A DNA stretch of 64,000 nucleotides from Bacillota bacterium. GTDB lineage: Bacteria > Bacillota > Clostridia > Christensenellales > SZUA-584. Each line of letters starts with the position of its first letter. Within the stretch, counting starts at the first letter, position 1. Where the stretch lies: contig JAEYOE010000003.1 in assembly GCA_023412005.1 (NCBI GenBank), positions 120,493 to 184,492 of the forward strand, written 5' to 3'. The translations under genes were made by a program, and so were the position numbers. The notes beneath the pieces are model-generated. The model was not told the DNA's origin. It saw only the letters and a program-made list of their open reading frames with translations, and made no database searches. Shown here one piece after another: positions 25,278-34,038 of this stretch.

Positions 25278-25865
25278 AAATCGCTCACTCATAATCACGC
25301 TGTCCGCCAAGGCCAGCGCATTCTCGTCGCCCGGCAGCTCGCCGTTCACAACGAGAACAGCAATGCCGTGTACTAGGCCCCAGCAATAAACGATCATTTC
25401 ATCTTCGGTTCTCTCATCGTTCGGATAGGCTGCCTTGTAATTCTTCACCGCTCTTTCGAGCGCCGAATACGGATGCTCGTCTGTGCAAAGGTATTCATTC
25501 TTAACCGCCTCACGCATCCAAGCCTGGGCTTGGCTGAAAAACAGCAACCGCATGTATTCGGGTTTTTCTGCGAAAAACCGTATGTAATAACGCCCCATCG
25601 CTTTAAGCTGCGCTTTTGGGTCTCCCTCTTCTAAAAACGCCCGCTCAAGGCTCTCATCAAACTCGCGCATCGCGTTAATTGCAATAGCCTTTATCAGCTC
25701 GTTCTTGTCTTTAAAATGGCGGTAAGGCGCCGTTTGGCTCACGTTGCAAACCTTTGCCACCTTGCGCATTGAAAATGCTTCGTACCCTTCCTCATCGAGT
25801 ATCTTAAGCCCTTTTTTAATCAATTCTGTCTTTAAATCGCCATGATGATAGCTGTCTTTGGGCAT
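25272..25865 (-). CDS. TetR family regulator
   Basis: The 197-residue protein has a TetR helix-turn-helix: MRKVAKVCNVSQTAPYRHFK (~residues 33-52) preceded by LKILDEEGYEAFS. GGAGAAG lies upstream of ATG 25865. It is divergent from two flavodoxin-family genes; TGTAAACA/TGTTTACA half-sites fill the 25920-25957 interval, overlapping both its own -35 and the opposite promoter, so it likely represses itself and them. The C-terminal domain resembles the TetR_C WHG type (YYIRFFAEKPEYMRLLFF). The inducer is unknown. Confidence 0.9.
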   Translation of the reverse strand: MPKDSYHHGDLKTELIKKGLKILDEEGYEAFSMRKVAKVCNVSQTAPYRHFKDKNELIKAIAINAMREFDESLERAFLEEGDPKAQLKAMGRYYIRFFAEKPEYMRLLFFSQAQAWMREAVKNEYLCTDEHPYSALERAVKNYKAAYPNDERTEDEMIVYCWGLVHGIAVLVVNGELPGDENALALADSVIMSERFL

Positions 25866-25896
25866 ATTCGCTTCTCCGTTGATTCGTAATATAAAA

Positions 25897-25925
25897 ACAA
25901 TAACACATCATGTTGACAATGTAAA
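25897..25925 (-). promoter_or_regulatory. TetR gene promoter
   Basis: Minus-strand TTTACA (25920-25925), 17-base spacer, TATTGT (25897-25902). The -35 lies inside the TGTAAACA operator half-site. Confidence 0.65.
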
Positions 25926-25957
25926 CATTGGCTGGTATTATGTTTACATCGTAAACA
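25913..25957 (+). promoter_or_regulatory. Flavodoxin-pair promoter with TetR operator
   Basis: TTGACA (25913-25918), 17-base spacer, TATTAT (25936-25941). The 17-bp palindrome TGTTTACATCGTAAACA (25941-25957) begins at the end of the -10, and a further half-site ATGTAAACAT lies in the spacer (25919-25928). Confidence 0.8.
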
Positions 25958-25974
25958 TCAAGGAGTTTGAATTT

Positions 25975-26532
25975 ATGAAAGCTTATATCTTGTCCGACAA
26001 GGATTACCAAACAGACGCGTATGTGCGGCTGTTGGCGCAGGTGAAAGAGGCGCTGGCTGGTTTTGAGATTGAGGAAAAGCAGCTGGGGCGCGGTGATATT
26101 CACTATTGCGTCGGCTGCTTTGGGTGCTGGATTAAAAAGCCCGGTGAATGCGTGATCGGCGACGATATCGCAAACATTAACCGCGCGATGATGACCAGCG
26201 ATGTGGTGGTTTATCTTGTACCGGTTGTTTTCGGCCAGTTCAGCGCGAACATCAAATACGCGCTGGACCGCTGGCTGCCCAACATGCTGCCGTTTTTTCA
26301 AACGAGGAAGGACGGCTCAACGATGCACCCGCGCCGGTATGAGAGCTACCCGAGGCAGATTATGATCGGCTACGGCGACGATTTAAGCGCCGAAGACGCA
26401 CAGCTGTTTATCGACATCACCAAAAAGCACCGCAGCAGCGTAAACATATTGATAGACGACGGCAGTGACAGCCTGATTCTAAATGAGCTCCGATCGGCTG
26501 ATCATAAGCGCGTTGTGGGAGGTGCGTTATGA
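25975..26532 (+). CDS. Flavodoxin-family NAD(P)H-dependent oxidoreductase, Cys-rich type
   Basis: The 185-residue protein has a flavodoxin-like fold. HYCVGCFGCWIKKPGECVIGD (residues ~43-63) is the CxGCxxC motif typical of NADPH-dependent FMN reductases of the iron-sulfur flavoprotein-like group; VYLVPVVFGQFSANIKYALD is the flavin-side loop region. AGGAG lies 10 bases before ATG 25975; a longer frame from 25858 overlaps the operator and is unlikely. It overlaps the next gene by four bases and is controlled by the divergent TetR. Confidence 0.85.
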   Translation: MKAYILSDKDYQTDAYVRLLAQVKEALAGFEIEEKQLGRGDIHYCVGCFGCWIKKPGECVIGDDIANINRAMMTSDVVVYLVPVVFGQFSANIKYALDRWLPNMLPFFQTRKDGSTMHPRRYESYPRQIMIGYGDDLSAEDAQLFIDITKKHRSSVNILIDDGSDSLILNELRSADHKRVVGGAL

Positions 26533-27191
26533 GAAAAGTGATATTACTGAGCGCCAGCCCCAAAAAAGGAGAGCCGTCGGTATCCGCCCTGCTCTGCAAT
26601 CTTGCCAAAGAGCGCTTTGTGTCCGCCGGTTTACAGGCGGATATCGTGGACGTCGGCAAAGCGCTGAAAAACAGCGAGCCCTTCTTTGACGCGATGCGAA
26701 ACGCCGATGCGCTGTTGATTGTGTTCCCGTTGTATTTCTTCTGTCTGCCCGGCATGCTGACGCGCTTTTTGGAGGATTACGCTCAATCCGCCGGGGAAAA
26801 ACGTGCCGGTCAAAAAATATTTACCATCGTGAACTGCGGCTTCCCGGAGCCGGACATCAACGAAGAAGCGATCCGCGTGATTGCCAGCTTCGCGCGTCAC
26901 GTTGGCGGTGACTTCGGCTTTGGGGTAAGCTTTGGCAGCGGCGGTATGGCGCTTGGGGCCAAGGATGCGCCGTTTATGAAAAAGCCGATGGCTGATTTGA
27001 ACAGTGCGTTTAACCGCATGGCACAGGCCATACTGCAAAACACGCGACCGTCCTCCGACACCGTTTTTATCGGTGTTAAGATTCCGAGATGGATGTATTT
27101 CCTAGGCGGCAATATGGGATGGGGACAGATGGCGAAGAAAAACGGCCTGAAGAAGAAAGACCTGTATCGCCAGCCGTATCGGGCAAATTAA
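26529..27191 (+). CDS. NAD(P)H-dependent FMN reductase family protein
   Basis: The 220-residue product has ILLSASPKKGEPSVSALLCNLA (residues 4-25), the phosphate loop of flavodoxin-like reductases, and LLIVFPLYFFCLPG (~60), the flavin-contacting strand. It is encoded with the preceding flavodoxin-like gene (ATGA overlap), so the two may form one redox complex or act in sequence on the same compound. A bidirectional terminator follows at 27209-27240. The substrate is unknown. Confidence 0.85.
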   Translation: MRKVILLSASPKKGEPSVSALLCNLAKERFVSAGLQADIVDVGKALKNSEPFFDAMRNADALLIVFPLYFFCLPGMLTRFLEDYAQSAGEKRAGQKIFTIVNCGFPEPDINEEAIRVIASFARHVGGDFGFGVSFGSGGMALGAKDAPFMKKPMADLNSAFNRMAQAILQNTRPSSDTVFIGVKIPRWMYFLGGNMGWGQMAKKNGLKKKDLYRQPYRAN

Positions 27192-27204
27192 TCAGATATA
27201 CCAA

Positions 27205-27240
27205 AAAGACAGCCGCAGAGACTAACGGCTGTCTTTTCTT
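27205..27240. terminator. Bidirectional terminator
   Basis: AAAAAGACAGCCG and CGGCTGTCTTTTC form a 12-bp stem with U-rich ends on both strands between convergent genes. Confidence 0.85.
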
Positions 27241-27246
27241 CTACGA

Positions 27247-28812
27247 TCAATACCCCTGCTGCACATCAATCACACTGCCGTCAATGGCATTGATGGACAA
27301 GTACGGCATAAACGGTATATCACTCGTGTGCTTTTCACCAGCGTCGTTCCAGCTTGTGTGTGACCCATAAAAATTCCAGACAGGCACAAGCAAACCCATT
27401 GAGTTCGAATCCTTTTCCACGATACGCTGCAGCGACAGCGTCACACGCGTAATGTCGATTTGCTCTTTTTGGTTAGGATCGGTATATATACGGGTACTCA
27501 TCACAATCATCTTCTCGAATATGCCTTCAATATCGCCAAAAGGCAGTATGGCCGTATCATCTGTGATAACCTCTTTCACATCAAGCGGCCCCATCCAGTA
27601 GACACCCCCGATTCCCTGATCATCCACCAAGATCGTCAATTCCTCATAATCCCACTCGGCTCCATAGGCCGTCCCGTCGATGCTCGTTACACTCGTGTCC
27701 TGGGTGCTTTCCGTTTTCACGCCGTTGAGATTGCGCAGCAGCCGAAACGCGTAAGCATGAGTTTCGGGAGGCTCCTCCTCATACTGGCCTTCTTCCTTCA
27801 TACGCTCAATAATTTCCGGTGGCATGCTGCTTTTGCTGGAATACAAGCTCACCGTATCGATCATCATATCGTCAATCTCCGCTTTTTTCAGCAAGGCTTC
27901 AACGGTATCCCTCGCCTGCTTGGGTGTTGTGCTGAGCAGACAATGCTCCGCTTGGCCGTCCGTGAGCGAGAGCGCCGTCACATCGGCAAGCTTGGTGCCG
28001 TTCTCGCAGTATTTTAGGCACGACGTATCGTACCCGCCCCGATTGTATTCCAGCCAAGACCCGCTTCTGGGTATCATGACTTGAGAACTCCCCTCCTCAT
28101 CAGCCCATGAAGACGTTTCTGATCGGGTATAATCCGAATCATTTTGAACATAGAAATTCGTTGATTGATCATAATTGTGAGGATCCGACGCGGCGCAGAG
28201 CATCATGGTTGTGCCGGATAAAACGCCGTTTTCATTGATCTCAAAATCGCGGCTTTCCATCGTTCCATCAGTGGGGATCATCTCAATGGCTTCCGGCGCT
28301 TTTTCGTATCGCGCCTGAAAACCTTGCAGCAATGTCTCAAAATACTCAACAGTTTCTTCGTTGGTTTCCTTGGCAAGTCTGGCCTGACAGTCTAAAATCC
28401 TCTGTTCATAATATGCCTTATCCTGAACTTCGGGTAAAACATACATCGGCGTATCTGCACAAAGTGCGTTGAACAGCGCATAGACCTGCTCCTGAGAAAA
28501 CCGCCCGGCTTCCACACGCGCCATCGGCAGCTTGTAAGTTTCGGGCAGCTCAACAGCCGCATCACAATTGATGGTGAGGTTTCCCTCGGTAATCGTCTTT
28601 TGAAAACGCTTCGGAACGCCGTAATGTGCGCTCAGCCCGGCATAGCTGACGGGCCCTTGTGAAGTCTCCGGTTTTGCGCTGCCCGATGTGCCTTTTTCAA
28701 TCATCTGCTCCGAATCCTTTTGCACCACGACGGGCTTGTCTGGTGTGGCTTGACAGCCGGCACACAGAACAGCCATCGCCGCAGCCACAAAAATCAATGC
28801 TTTTCTTATCAT
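27247..28812 (-). CDS. DUF6034-like lipoprotein
   Basis: The 521-residue product has a lipoprotein signal with lipobox AVLCAGC (Cys ~20) and a large extracytoplasmic region. SAHYGVPKRFQKTI near the N-terminus, the YYEQRILDCQARL helix and the C-terminal VPVWNFYG and NAIDGSVIDVQQGY segments resemble Clostridia-restricted lipoproteins annotated DUF6034; the last 60 residues look like a PepSY/YcdB-type module. GAGAAGGTGAGG precedes ATG 28812, preferred over GTG 28821 inside that site. The gene is monocistronic and the function unknown. Confidence 0.75.
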   Translation of the reverse strand: MIRKALIFVAAAMAVLCAGCQATPDKPVVVQKDSEQMIEKGTSGSAKPETSQGPVSYAGLSAHYGVPKRFQKTITEGNLTINCDAAVELPETYKLPMARVEAGRFSQEQVYALFNALCADTPMYVLPEVQDKAYYEQRILDCQARLAKETNEETVEYFETLLQGFQARYEKAPEAIEMIPTDGTMESRDFEINENGVLSGTTMMLCAASDPHNYDQSTNFYVQNDSDYTRSETSSWADEEGSSQVMIPRSGSWLEYNRGGYDTSCLKYCENGTKLADVTALSLTDGQAEHCLLSTTPKQARDTVEALLKKAEIDDMMIDTVSLYSSKSSMPPEIIERMKEEGQYEEEPPETHAYAFRLLRNLNGVKTESTQDTSVTSIDGTAYGAEWDYEELTILVDDQGIGGVYWMGPLDVKEVITDDTAILPFGDIEGIFEKMIVMSTRIYTDPNQKEQIDITRVTLSLQRIVEKDSNSMGLLVPVWNFYGSHTSWNDAGEKHTSDIPFMPYLSINAIDGSVIDVQQGY

Positions 28813-28821
28813 AACCCTCAC

Positions 28822-29222
28822 CTTCTCAATTGGATGGAACTATAATTTATTGCGCGATACTGCAATGGATATGATATGTCTAGTTTTTTTTTTATTCCTG
28901 TATATCTTTTTATTTCCATAATGATTGTATCACAAAATTGGAATATGGCCAATATTTCTTCCACATTCCGAAAACTCGTTTCAAAACAACCATTTGGGAG
29001 TATGTCCCACCCTATAAGAACAGACGGCTGGCTACTTCTTCTGAAATACCCCGTCAATTGCACAAGATGCCTTACGTCTGCTTAAGCAGACATCCATAAC
29101 GAAGCACTGCTTTTGATGACAATTCGTTTTTCTGGTATTCGTTCCGCTACATGCTTCTGATGATATTGTCTTATTATACACACCAGCGTCGCTCGTGAAT
29201 TTTTTACGCTGAACCACAAAAA
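28822..29222. other. 400-bp intergenic region
   Basis: AT-rich spacer carrying the lipoprotein promoter area and a perfect 16-bp palindrome GTCTGCTTAAGCAGAC at 29077-29092. I see no gene or RNA in it. Confidence 0.45.
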
Positions 29223-29225
29223 AAA

Positions 29226-29244
29226 GAGCAGCCGTACACTGCTC
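29226..29244 (-). terminator. Terminator of the double-aldolase gene
   Basis: GAGCAG and CTGCTC around a 7-base loop, followed on the minus strand by TTTTTTTT. Confidence 0.75.
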
Positions 29245-29255
29245 ATGTCGATTGA

Positions 29256-30539
29256 CTACAGGTGAAACGCTTTTTTAATATCCTCTATTTCGCCGTCACT
29301 GATATGCACAATCTCTCCCAGTTCACGCGCGGCAATGATGGATTTCGCAGTGAATTCGGCCACCTCCAGCCTGTCAAATGCGTTAAGCAAGCTGCTGCCC
29401 GTCACAATCACACAGTCGTTCTCGCAGATGAGCATCGGCGTTTTGGCGCTTAATAGCCCCGCCGTCTTTTTGGGCTGCCGGTAGCTCATGCCGAACGGCA
29501 CCTTAACTGTCTCTCTGAGCAATATATAGCTTTCGGGAATCGTCCGCGGGTCAAACACCGTCTCTGTCACCGCGAACGACATGATGCTCGGCGGATGTGC
29601 CACCAGCACCGACCCGATATCACTATGACGCTCGTATATCTCCTGATGCAGCTGCACCGAACGGCTCGGCAGTTTGCCCTTTTCTTTTTTACCGTTGCTA
29701 ATCAGCACGAGATCGTGCGGCTCCAAATATTTTCGGTCCATCCCGTACGGTGTAATGAGAAACGTTGCGTCGCTGACGCGCGCGGAATAAGTGCCCTGTG
29801 TGCTGGTGAACAGCCCCTGCTCATACGAGCGGTGAATCAGCTTAATCAAATCGCGACGCAGCGCGTTTTCCTCGCTGGTATGTACATCCGGTTCAAACTC
29901 GTCCATCTCGGTATTTTTCTTGGTGGATATCTCCATTAGCTCAGGGTCCAGCGGCTTAAGCGGCCCGAGCCGCCGTGCATTAATGCCGAGCATAGCGCAC
30001 GATTCGAGCGTTTCAAACGCCATGAAGGCTTTTAATATATCGCTGCCCCCTATCACCACACCGTGGTTTTCGAGCATCACCACGTCGGCCCCTTTGTCGA
30101 ATTCGGCTGAGATGTTGTCACCCAGCCGTTCACTGCCCGGTACCGCATACGAAGCCATGGAAATCTTCCCGCAAATCAGGCTGATATTCGGCAGCAGGTT
30201 CACCGGCGGCATTTGGCGTACAATGCTGTAAGACACAAGTCCCGGCGAATGCGTGTGCAGCACAGCTTTGATATCGCTTCGGCGGCGGTAGACCGACTGG
30301 TGAAACGGGTATTCCACCGATGGGCGGTGCCGGCCTATGATGGTGCCGTCCGGCTTGACGCACATGATGTCGTCATGCGTCAGCATGCCCTTATCGATAC
30401 CGCTCGGGGTGATCCACAAATCGCCGTTTTCATCCATGATTGACAGATTGCCGCCCGATGTGGTGGTCATGCCGCGGTAATAGATGCGGTTCATGATGAT
30501 AACAAGCTGATCGGCCGGGTGCAGCAGTTCAAATCGCAT
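29256..30539 (-). CDS. Fused double class II aldolase/adducin protein
   Basis: The 427-residue protein has two tandem class II aldolase domains. Domain 1 (~residues 5-200) keeps TTSGGNLS, the zinc ligands HTHSPG and the ENHG motif. Domain 2 (~228-420) has VAHPPS (one of the two His) and ENDC instead of ENHG, so its metal site looks lost and only domain 1 should be catalytic. Members cleave or epimerise sugar phosphates; the substrate is unknown. AAGGAG precedes the ATG. It is monocistronic with a terminator at 29226. Confidence 0.88.
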   Translation of the reverse strand: MRFELLHPADQLVIIMNRIYYRGMTTTSGGNLSIMDENGDLWITPSGIDKGMLTHDDIMCVKPDGTIIGRHRPSVEYPFHQSVYRRRSDIKAVLHTHSPGLVSYSIVRQMPPVNLLPNISLICGKISMASYAVPGSERLGDNISAEFDKGADVVMLENHGVVIGGSDILKAFMAFETLESCAMLGINARRLGPLKPLDPELMEISTKKNTEMDEFEPDVHTSEENALRRDLIKLIHRSYEQGLFTSTQGTYSARVSDATFLITPYGMDRKYLEPHDLVLISNGKKEKGKLPSRSVQLHQEIYERHSDIGSVLVAHPPSIMSFAVTETVFDPRTIPESYILLRETVKVPFGMSYRQPKKTAGLLSAKTPMLICENDCVIVTGSSLLNAFDRLEVAEFTAKSIIAARELGEIVHISDGEIEDIKKAFHL

Positions 30540-30634
30540 TGTTAAGTCTCCTTAATATCGTATCAAGCTCTGCTTATTAATTGCCTCTTTATCATCATGT
30601 AAAACATAAGATGAAAAAAATGCGCCTATCGGTA

Positions 30635-30682
30635 TTGACATACCGGCGCAGCGGACTATAATTATGACTGAGTACTCACTCA
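30635..30682 (+). promoter_or_regulatory. Promoter and operator of the TetR/ABC efflux operon
   Basis: TTGACA (30635-30640), 16-base spacer, TATAAT (30657-30662). The near-palindrome TGACTGAGTACTCACTCA (30665-30682) lies over the expected transcription start and resembles operators of efflux-linked TetR repressors, so autorepression is likely. Confidence 0.8.
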
Positions 30683-30702
30683 TTTATTATGGAGGATGAT
30701 TC

Positions 30703-31353
30703 ATGAACCAAAACAACGATTACAATTTTCAGCAAACCCTCAGCGATTATATGCAAAACAGCCCGGATAAAGAGGTGCGTATCATCAACGCGGCGATTGA
30801 GATATTCTCCGAAAAGGGCTTTGAAAGCACCAGAACCAGAGAGATTGCAGATAAGGCAGGCATCGCCGAGGGAACGATATTTCGGTATTTCCCGAGCAAG
30901 GGTGCTATCTTAGAAAAAATGGTGCCGTTGCTGATCAAGGTGGTTCTGCCTAAAATAGAAAAGCCTGTGCGCGATATACTCGAGGAAAAGAAGGATTCAT
31001 CCGTTGATGAGATATTATCGGCCATCATACTCGACCGGCTTTCGATCCTGCACAAGAACAAGCTGTTTTTCAAATCGGTGCTGCCCGAGGTGGTGCACCG
31101 CCCCAAGCTGTTGCAGCAGCTCAGCGACAGCATCATTCCGGCAGTGAAAGGCTATGTGGCTCAGCTGCTTAACGCGGCCCAGCAGCGCGGTGAGATCTCG
31201 CAGCAGGTTAACGCCGACATCATGTTTAATCAGCTGTTCGGATTTATCATATCATACGGATTGTTTCATAGCGACATGGACAATGCCGAGAACGACGTGA
31301 AACTATTTATCAGTTATGCGATGAAAGGATGGAGAAGCGATGCACATCATTGA
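30703..31353 (+). CDS. TetR family regulator of an ABC exporter
   Basis: The 216-residue protein has a TetR helix-turn-helix (RIINAAIEIFSEKGFESTRT, then EIADKAGIAEGTIFRYFPSK; residues 25-65). The C-terminus matches the drug-sensing TetR type. GGAGGATGATTC precedes ATG 30703. Its end overlaps the ABC ATPase start by 14 bases, so repressor and exporter are one self-regulated operon. The ligand is probably a toxic amphiphile exported by the pump, an inference from the arrangement. Confidence 0.9.
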   Translation: MNQNNDYNFQQTLSDYMQNSPDKEVRIINAAIEIFSEKGFESTRTREIADKAGIAEGTIFRYFPSKGAILEKMVPLLIKVVLPKIEKPVRDILEEKKDSSVDEILSAIILDRLSILHKNKLFFKSVLPEVVHRPKLLQQLSDSIIPAVKGYVAQLLNAAQQRGEISQQVNADIMFNQLFGFIISYGLFHSDMDNAENDVKLFISYAMKGWRSDAHH

Positions 31354-32077
31354 AGCCAAAAGTGTTACCAAGCAATTCGACGGCGAACCGGTGCTGAAGG
31401 GCATTGATTTAAACGTTGACCGGGGAGAAATACTCGGCGTGCTCGGCCCATCCGGCTCGGGCAAAACAACGCTCGTCAAATGCCTGATCGGGGCCATCGG
31501 CTTAAATCAGGGTCAAGTGGATATCAAAGGCGTAAGAATTCCTAACCTGCAGCTGATGGACAGCATCGGCTACATGGCTCAGCAGGATGCGCTCTATGAG
31601 GATCTTTCGGGTCTGCAGAACATCGTGTTCTTTGGTCGGCTCAAAGGCTTATCCAAGACCGAAGCGCTCGCTCAAGCGCACGCGCTGCTCGATTTGGTTG
31701 ATCTCTCCAAAGACAAAACCAAGAAGACCGAGCATTATTCGGGCGGTATGAAACGGCGGTTGTCGCTCTCGGCCGCGTTGATCGGCGACCCGGATGTGAT
31801 TGTGCTCGATGAGCCAACGGTGGGTATCGATCCGGTACTGCGCGAGCTGTTCTGGGATGAATTCAGACGGCTTAAAGATCTCGGCAAGGTGATCATCGTT
31901 ACCACACACGTGATGGACGAAGCGGATAAATGCGACAGGCTGATACTGCTACGGGACGGCAAGGTGATACAAAACGGCACGCCGCAGATGATTCGCTCGC
32001 TGACAGCGCAGGGCACCATTGAAGCGGCGTTTATAGAAGCCGCCGCCAAAGAGACGAAAGAAGGTGCTGCATTATGA
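31340..32077 (+). CDS. ABC exporter ATP-binding protein
   Basis: The 245-residue ATPase of the drug-resistance (DrrA/NatA-like) class has Walker A GPSGSGKTT (~residues 36-44), Q-loop MAQQDALYE, signature YSGGMKRR, Walker B VIVLDEPTVGID and switch His TTHVMDEA. It pairs with the permease encoded immediately after it (4-base overlap) to form an ABC-2 exporter under control of the upstream TetR gene. Confidence 0.92.
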   Translation: MHIIEAKSVTKQFDGEPVLKGIDLNVDRGEILGVLGPSGSGKTTLVKCLIGAIGLNQGQVDIKGVRIPNLQLMDSIGYMAQQDALYEDLSGLQNIVFFGRLKGLSKTEALAQAHALLDLVDLSKDKTKKTEHYSGGMKRRLSLSAALIGDPDVIVLDEPTVGIDPVLRELFWDEFRRLKDLGKVIIVTTHVMDEADKCDRLILLRDGKVIQNGTPQMIRSLTAQGTIEAAFIEAAAKETKEGAAL

Positions 32078-33120
32078 AAAGCTTGATCGTTGCGGGGCGG
32101 CTGATCCGCCAGATCAACGGCGACAAGCGCACGCTTGCGATCATGATCGTCGCGCCGGTGCTGATTATGACGCTGATGTATTTTTTGCTCGCCTCCGGCA
32201 TTTCCACGGTGAATATCGACATTGTGGGCACCGACGATGCGGGAGCGGATGCGATCAGCGATTACGCCGCTGTCACGCTGGTGGAGTCTGAGGACGACGC
32301 GGCGGGGCGCATGATCTCGGGCCAAAGCGACGGGTACATCAACGGCGACGAATATGTGGCCGAAGGGTCTGACCCCGCCATCGCCTCGCTGGTGAAACGC
32401 GCTTTTTCTGTGTACGCGATGCAGAAAAACCTAGCGTCTCTGCCGCCGCAGGCCAAGGGCATGGTCGGAGAGTTTGAGGAATCCCCCGAGGTGACGCTGT
32501 ATTACGGCAGCGACGATTTTGATCAGTTCGATTATCTCGCGCCCAGCATGATGGGTTTTATCATCTTCTTCTTGATATTTCTGCTGGCGGGCATCGCGTT
32601 CTTGCGCGAGCGCATCAGCGGCACGCTCGAGCGCGTAATGGCCACATCGATACACCGAAGCCAGCTGGTGCTCGGGTACTTCTTCGGGTTCGGCGCGTTT
32701 GCCGCGCTGCAAACCATTGTGATACAAGTGTTCTTGGCGTATGTGCTCGGTATTCATACGAACACGAATTTTCTGCTCGTGCTGCTAATCAATCTGACGA
32801 TTGCGGCTACATCGCTCTCGATGGGCACGCTGTTCTCCGCCTTCGCACGCAACGAGTTTCAGCTGTTTCAGTTTATACCCATCGTCATCATACCTCAGGT
32901 GATGTTCTGTGGGCTGTTCAGTCTGCGTGAAACGCCGATGGTATTTCAATATCTTGCGAAGATATTCCCGCTCTCTTACGGCGCGGATGCGCTCCGAAAT
33001 GTGATGCTGCGCAATCAGGGCTTTTCGGATATCTATCCCGATTTGCTGGTGATGCTCGGGTTTATCGTGCTGTTTTTGGCGCTTAATATTCGCGCGCTGA
33101 GGAAGTACAGAAGCATTTAG
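32074..33120 (+). CDS. ABC-2 type exporter permease
   Basis: The 348-residue permease has one N-terminal helix, a ~120-residue extracytoplasmic domain and five C-terminal helices (from ~residue 150), with the ABC2 motif RERISGTLERVMATSIHRSQ and FPLSYGADALRNVMLR. This YhgE/DrrB-like layout fits export of hydrophobic compounds. It overlaps the ATPase gene by four bases. A terminator follows at 33137-33153. Confidence 0.92.
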   Translation: MKSLIVAGRLIRQINGDKRTLAIMIVAPVLIMTLMYFLLASGISTVNIDIVGTDDAGADAISDYAAVTLVESEDDAAGRMISGQSDGYINGDEYVAEGSDPAIASLVKRAFSVYAMQKNLASLPPQAKGMVGEFEESPEVTLYYGSDDFDQFDYLAPSMMGFIIFFLIFLLAGIAFLRERISGTLERVMATSIHRSQLVLGYFFGFGAFAALQTIVIQVFLAYVLGIHTNTNFLLVLLINLTIAATSLSMGTLFSAFARNEFQLFQFIPIVIIPQVMFCGLFSLRETPMVFQYLAKIFPLSYGADALRNVMLRNQGFSDIYPDLLVMLGFIVLFLALNIRALRKYRSI

Positions 33121-33136
33121 TTCATATGTTGCCACT

Positions 33137-33168
33137 CCCCCGGCTTTTGCCGGGGGCGATCTTTATCG
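33137..33168 (+). terminator. Efflux operon terminator
   Basis: CCCCCGGC-TTTT-GCCGGGGG is followed by CGATCTTTATCGTT. The stem is very strong and the U tract modest. Confidence 0.7.
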
Positions 33169-33183
33169 TTATATGGAGGGGTT

Positions 33184-33993
33184 ATGACATTCACAGTCTT
33201 CTATTTCAGCGGAACAGGAAATACGCAGTGGGCCGTTAACGAATTCAGCAACAGAATAGAACAAAGGAATCATGACTGCACGGTTTACGCCGTGGAAAAC
33301 AAGATAGAAGATCTTCAATCGATCATTGATGAAGCCGATTATATCGGATTCGCTTTCCCGGTATATGGTGCCGATATGCCGATTATCATGCGTGAATTCT
33401 TTGAAAAGAGCATAGGGAAACTGGCTATTGATCATAAGAAATATTTTATTATGACCACAGTCGGGTATGTGGATGCGATGGGCCCGTTTGTCGTCAAGAA
33501 AGCATTGACGAAATATCATTTTGATATGGCCGGCTATATAAGTCTGCGGGTATGCAACAATATATCTACCCCCAAGCTGAAGTCAAAGCCGATATCGCGC
33601 GAGGCTTTAAAAGCGAGACTGGTAAAGGGGCTTAAGAGCATCGACAAGCTGATAGAAAAACTGATTTCTGAACAAAAATACATCACAAATATCAGGCCGT
33701 ATCTTGTCCCGGGTATCATTATCAGAAAAGCAACAGCTAAGGGAAAAAAGAATCATGCCGAGTATCTGAGTGTGGATACCGCCAAATGCAGTGCTTGTAT
33801 GCGTTGTGTGAACAATTGCCCGACAAAGAGCATTGTTTATTCTGACGGTGGATTTACGTTCTTATCGACTTGTACCGTTTGCATGAGGTGCTACAATTTC
33901 TGCCCTGTGAATGCTGTTTGGTATGATGGGAAATTTGCTGATCCAAGTGTTTATATAAGATATAAAGGCGTACAAGATAGGCTTAAAGGTTAA
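33184..33993 (+). CDS. EFR1-type flavodoxin-ferredoxin protein
   Basis: The 269-residue fusion has a flavodoxin domain at the N-terminus (VFYFSGTGNTQWAVNEF, residues 5-21; FAFPVYGADMP, ~55-65) and two [4Fe-4S] ferredoxin motifs at the C-terminus (CSACMRCVNNCP and CTVCMRCYNFCP, ~201-250). It moves electrons between a flavin and iron-sulfur clusters. ATGGAGGGG precedes the ATG. It is a stand-alone gene, with no nearby partner that would reveal its donor or acceptor. Confidence 0.9.
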   Translation: MTFTVFYFSGTGNTQWAVNEFSNRIEQRNHDCTVYAVENKIEDLQSIIDEADYIGFAFPVYGADMPIIMREFFEKSIGKLAIDHKKYFIMTTVGYVDAMGPFVVKKALTKYHFDMAGYISLRVCNNISTPKLKSKPISREALKARLVKGLKSIDKLIEKLISEQKYITNIRPYLVPGIIIRKATAKGKKNHAEYLSVDTAKCSACMRCVNNCPTKSIVYSDGGFTFLSTCTVCMRCYNFCPVNAVWYDGKFADPSVYIRYKGVQDRLKG

Positions 33994-34038
33994 AAGCGTT
34001 TTCAAACAAACTTCGTTGTCTAGGCTTTTTGTCTTGCC

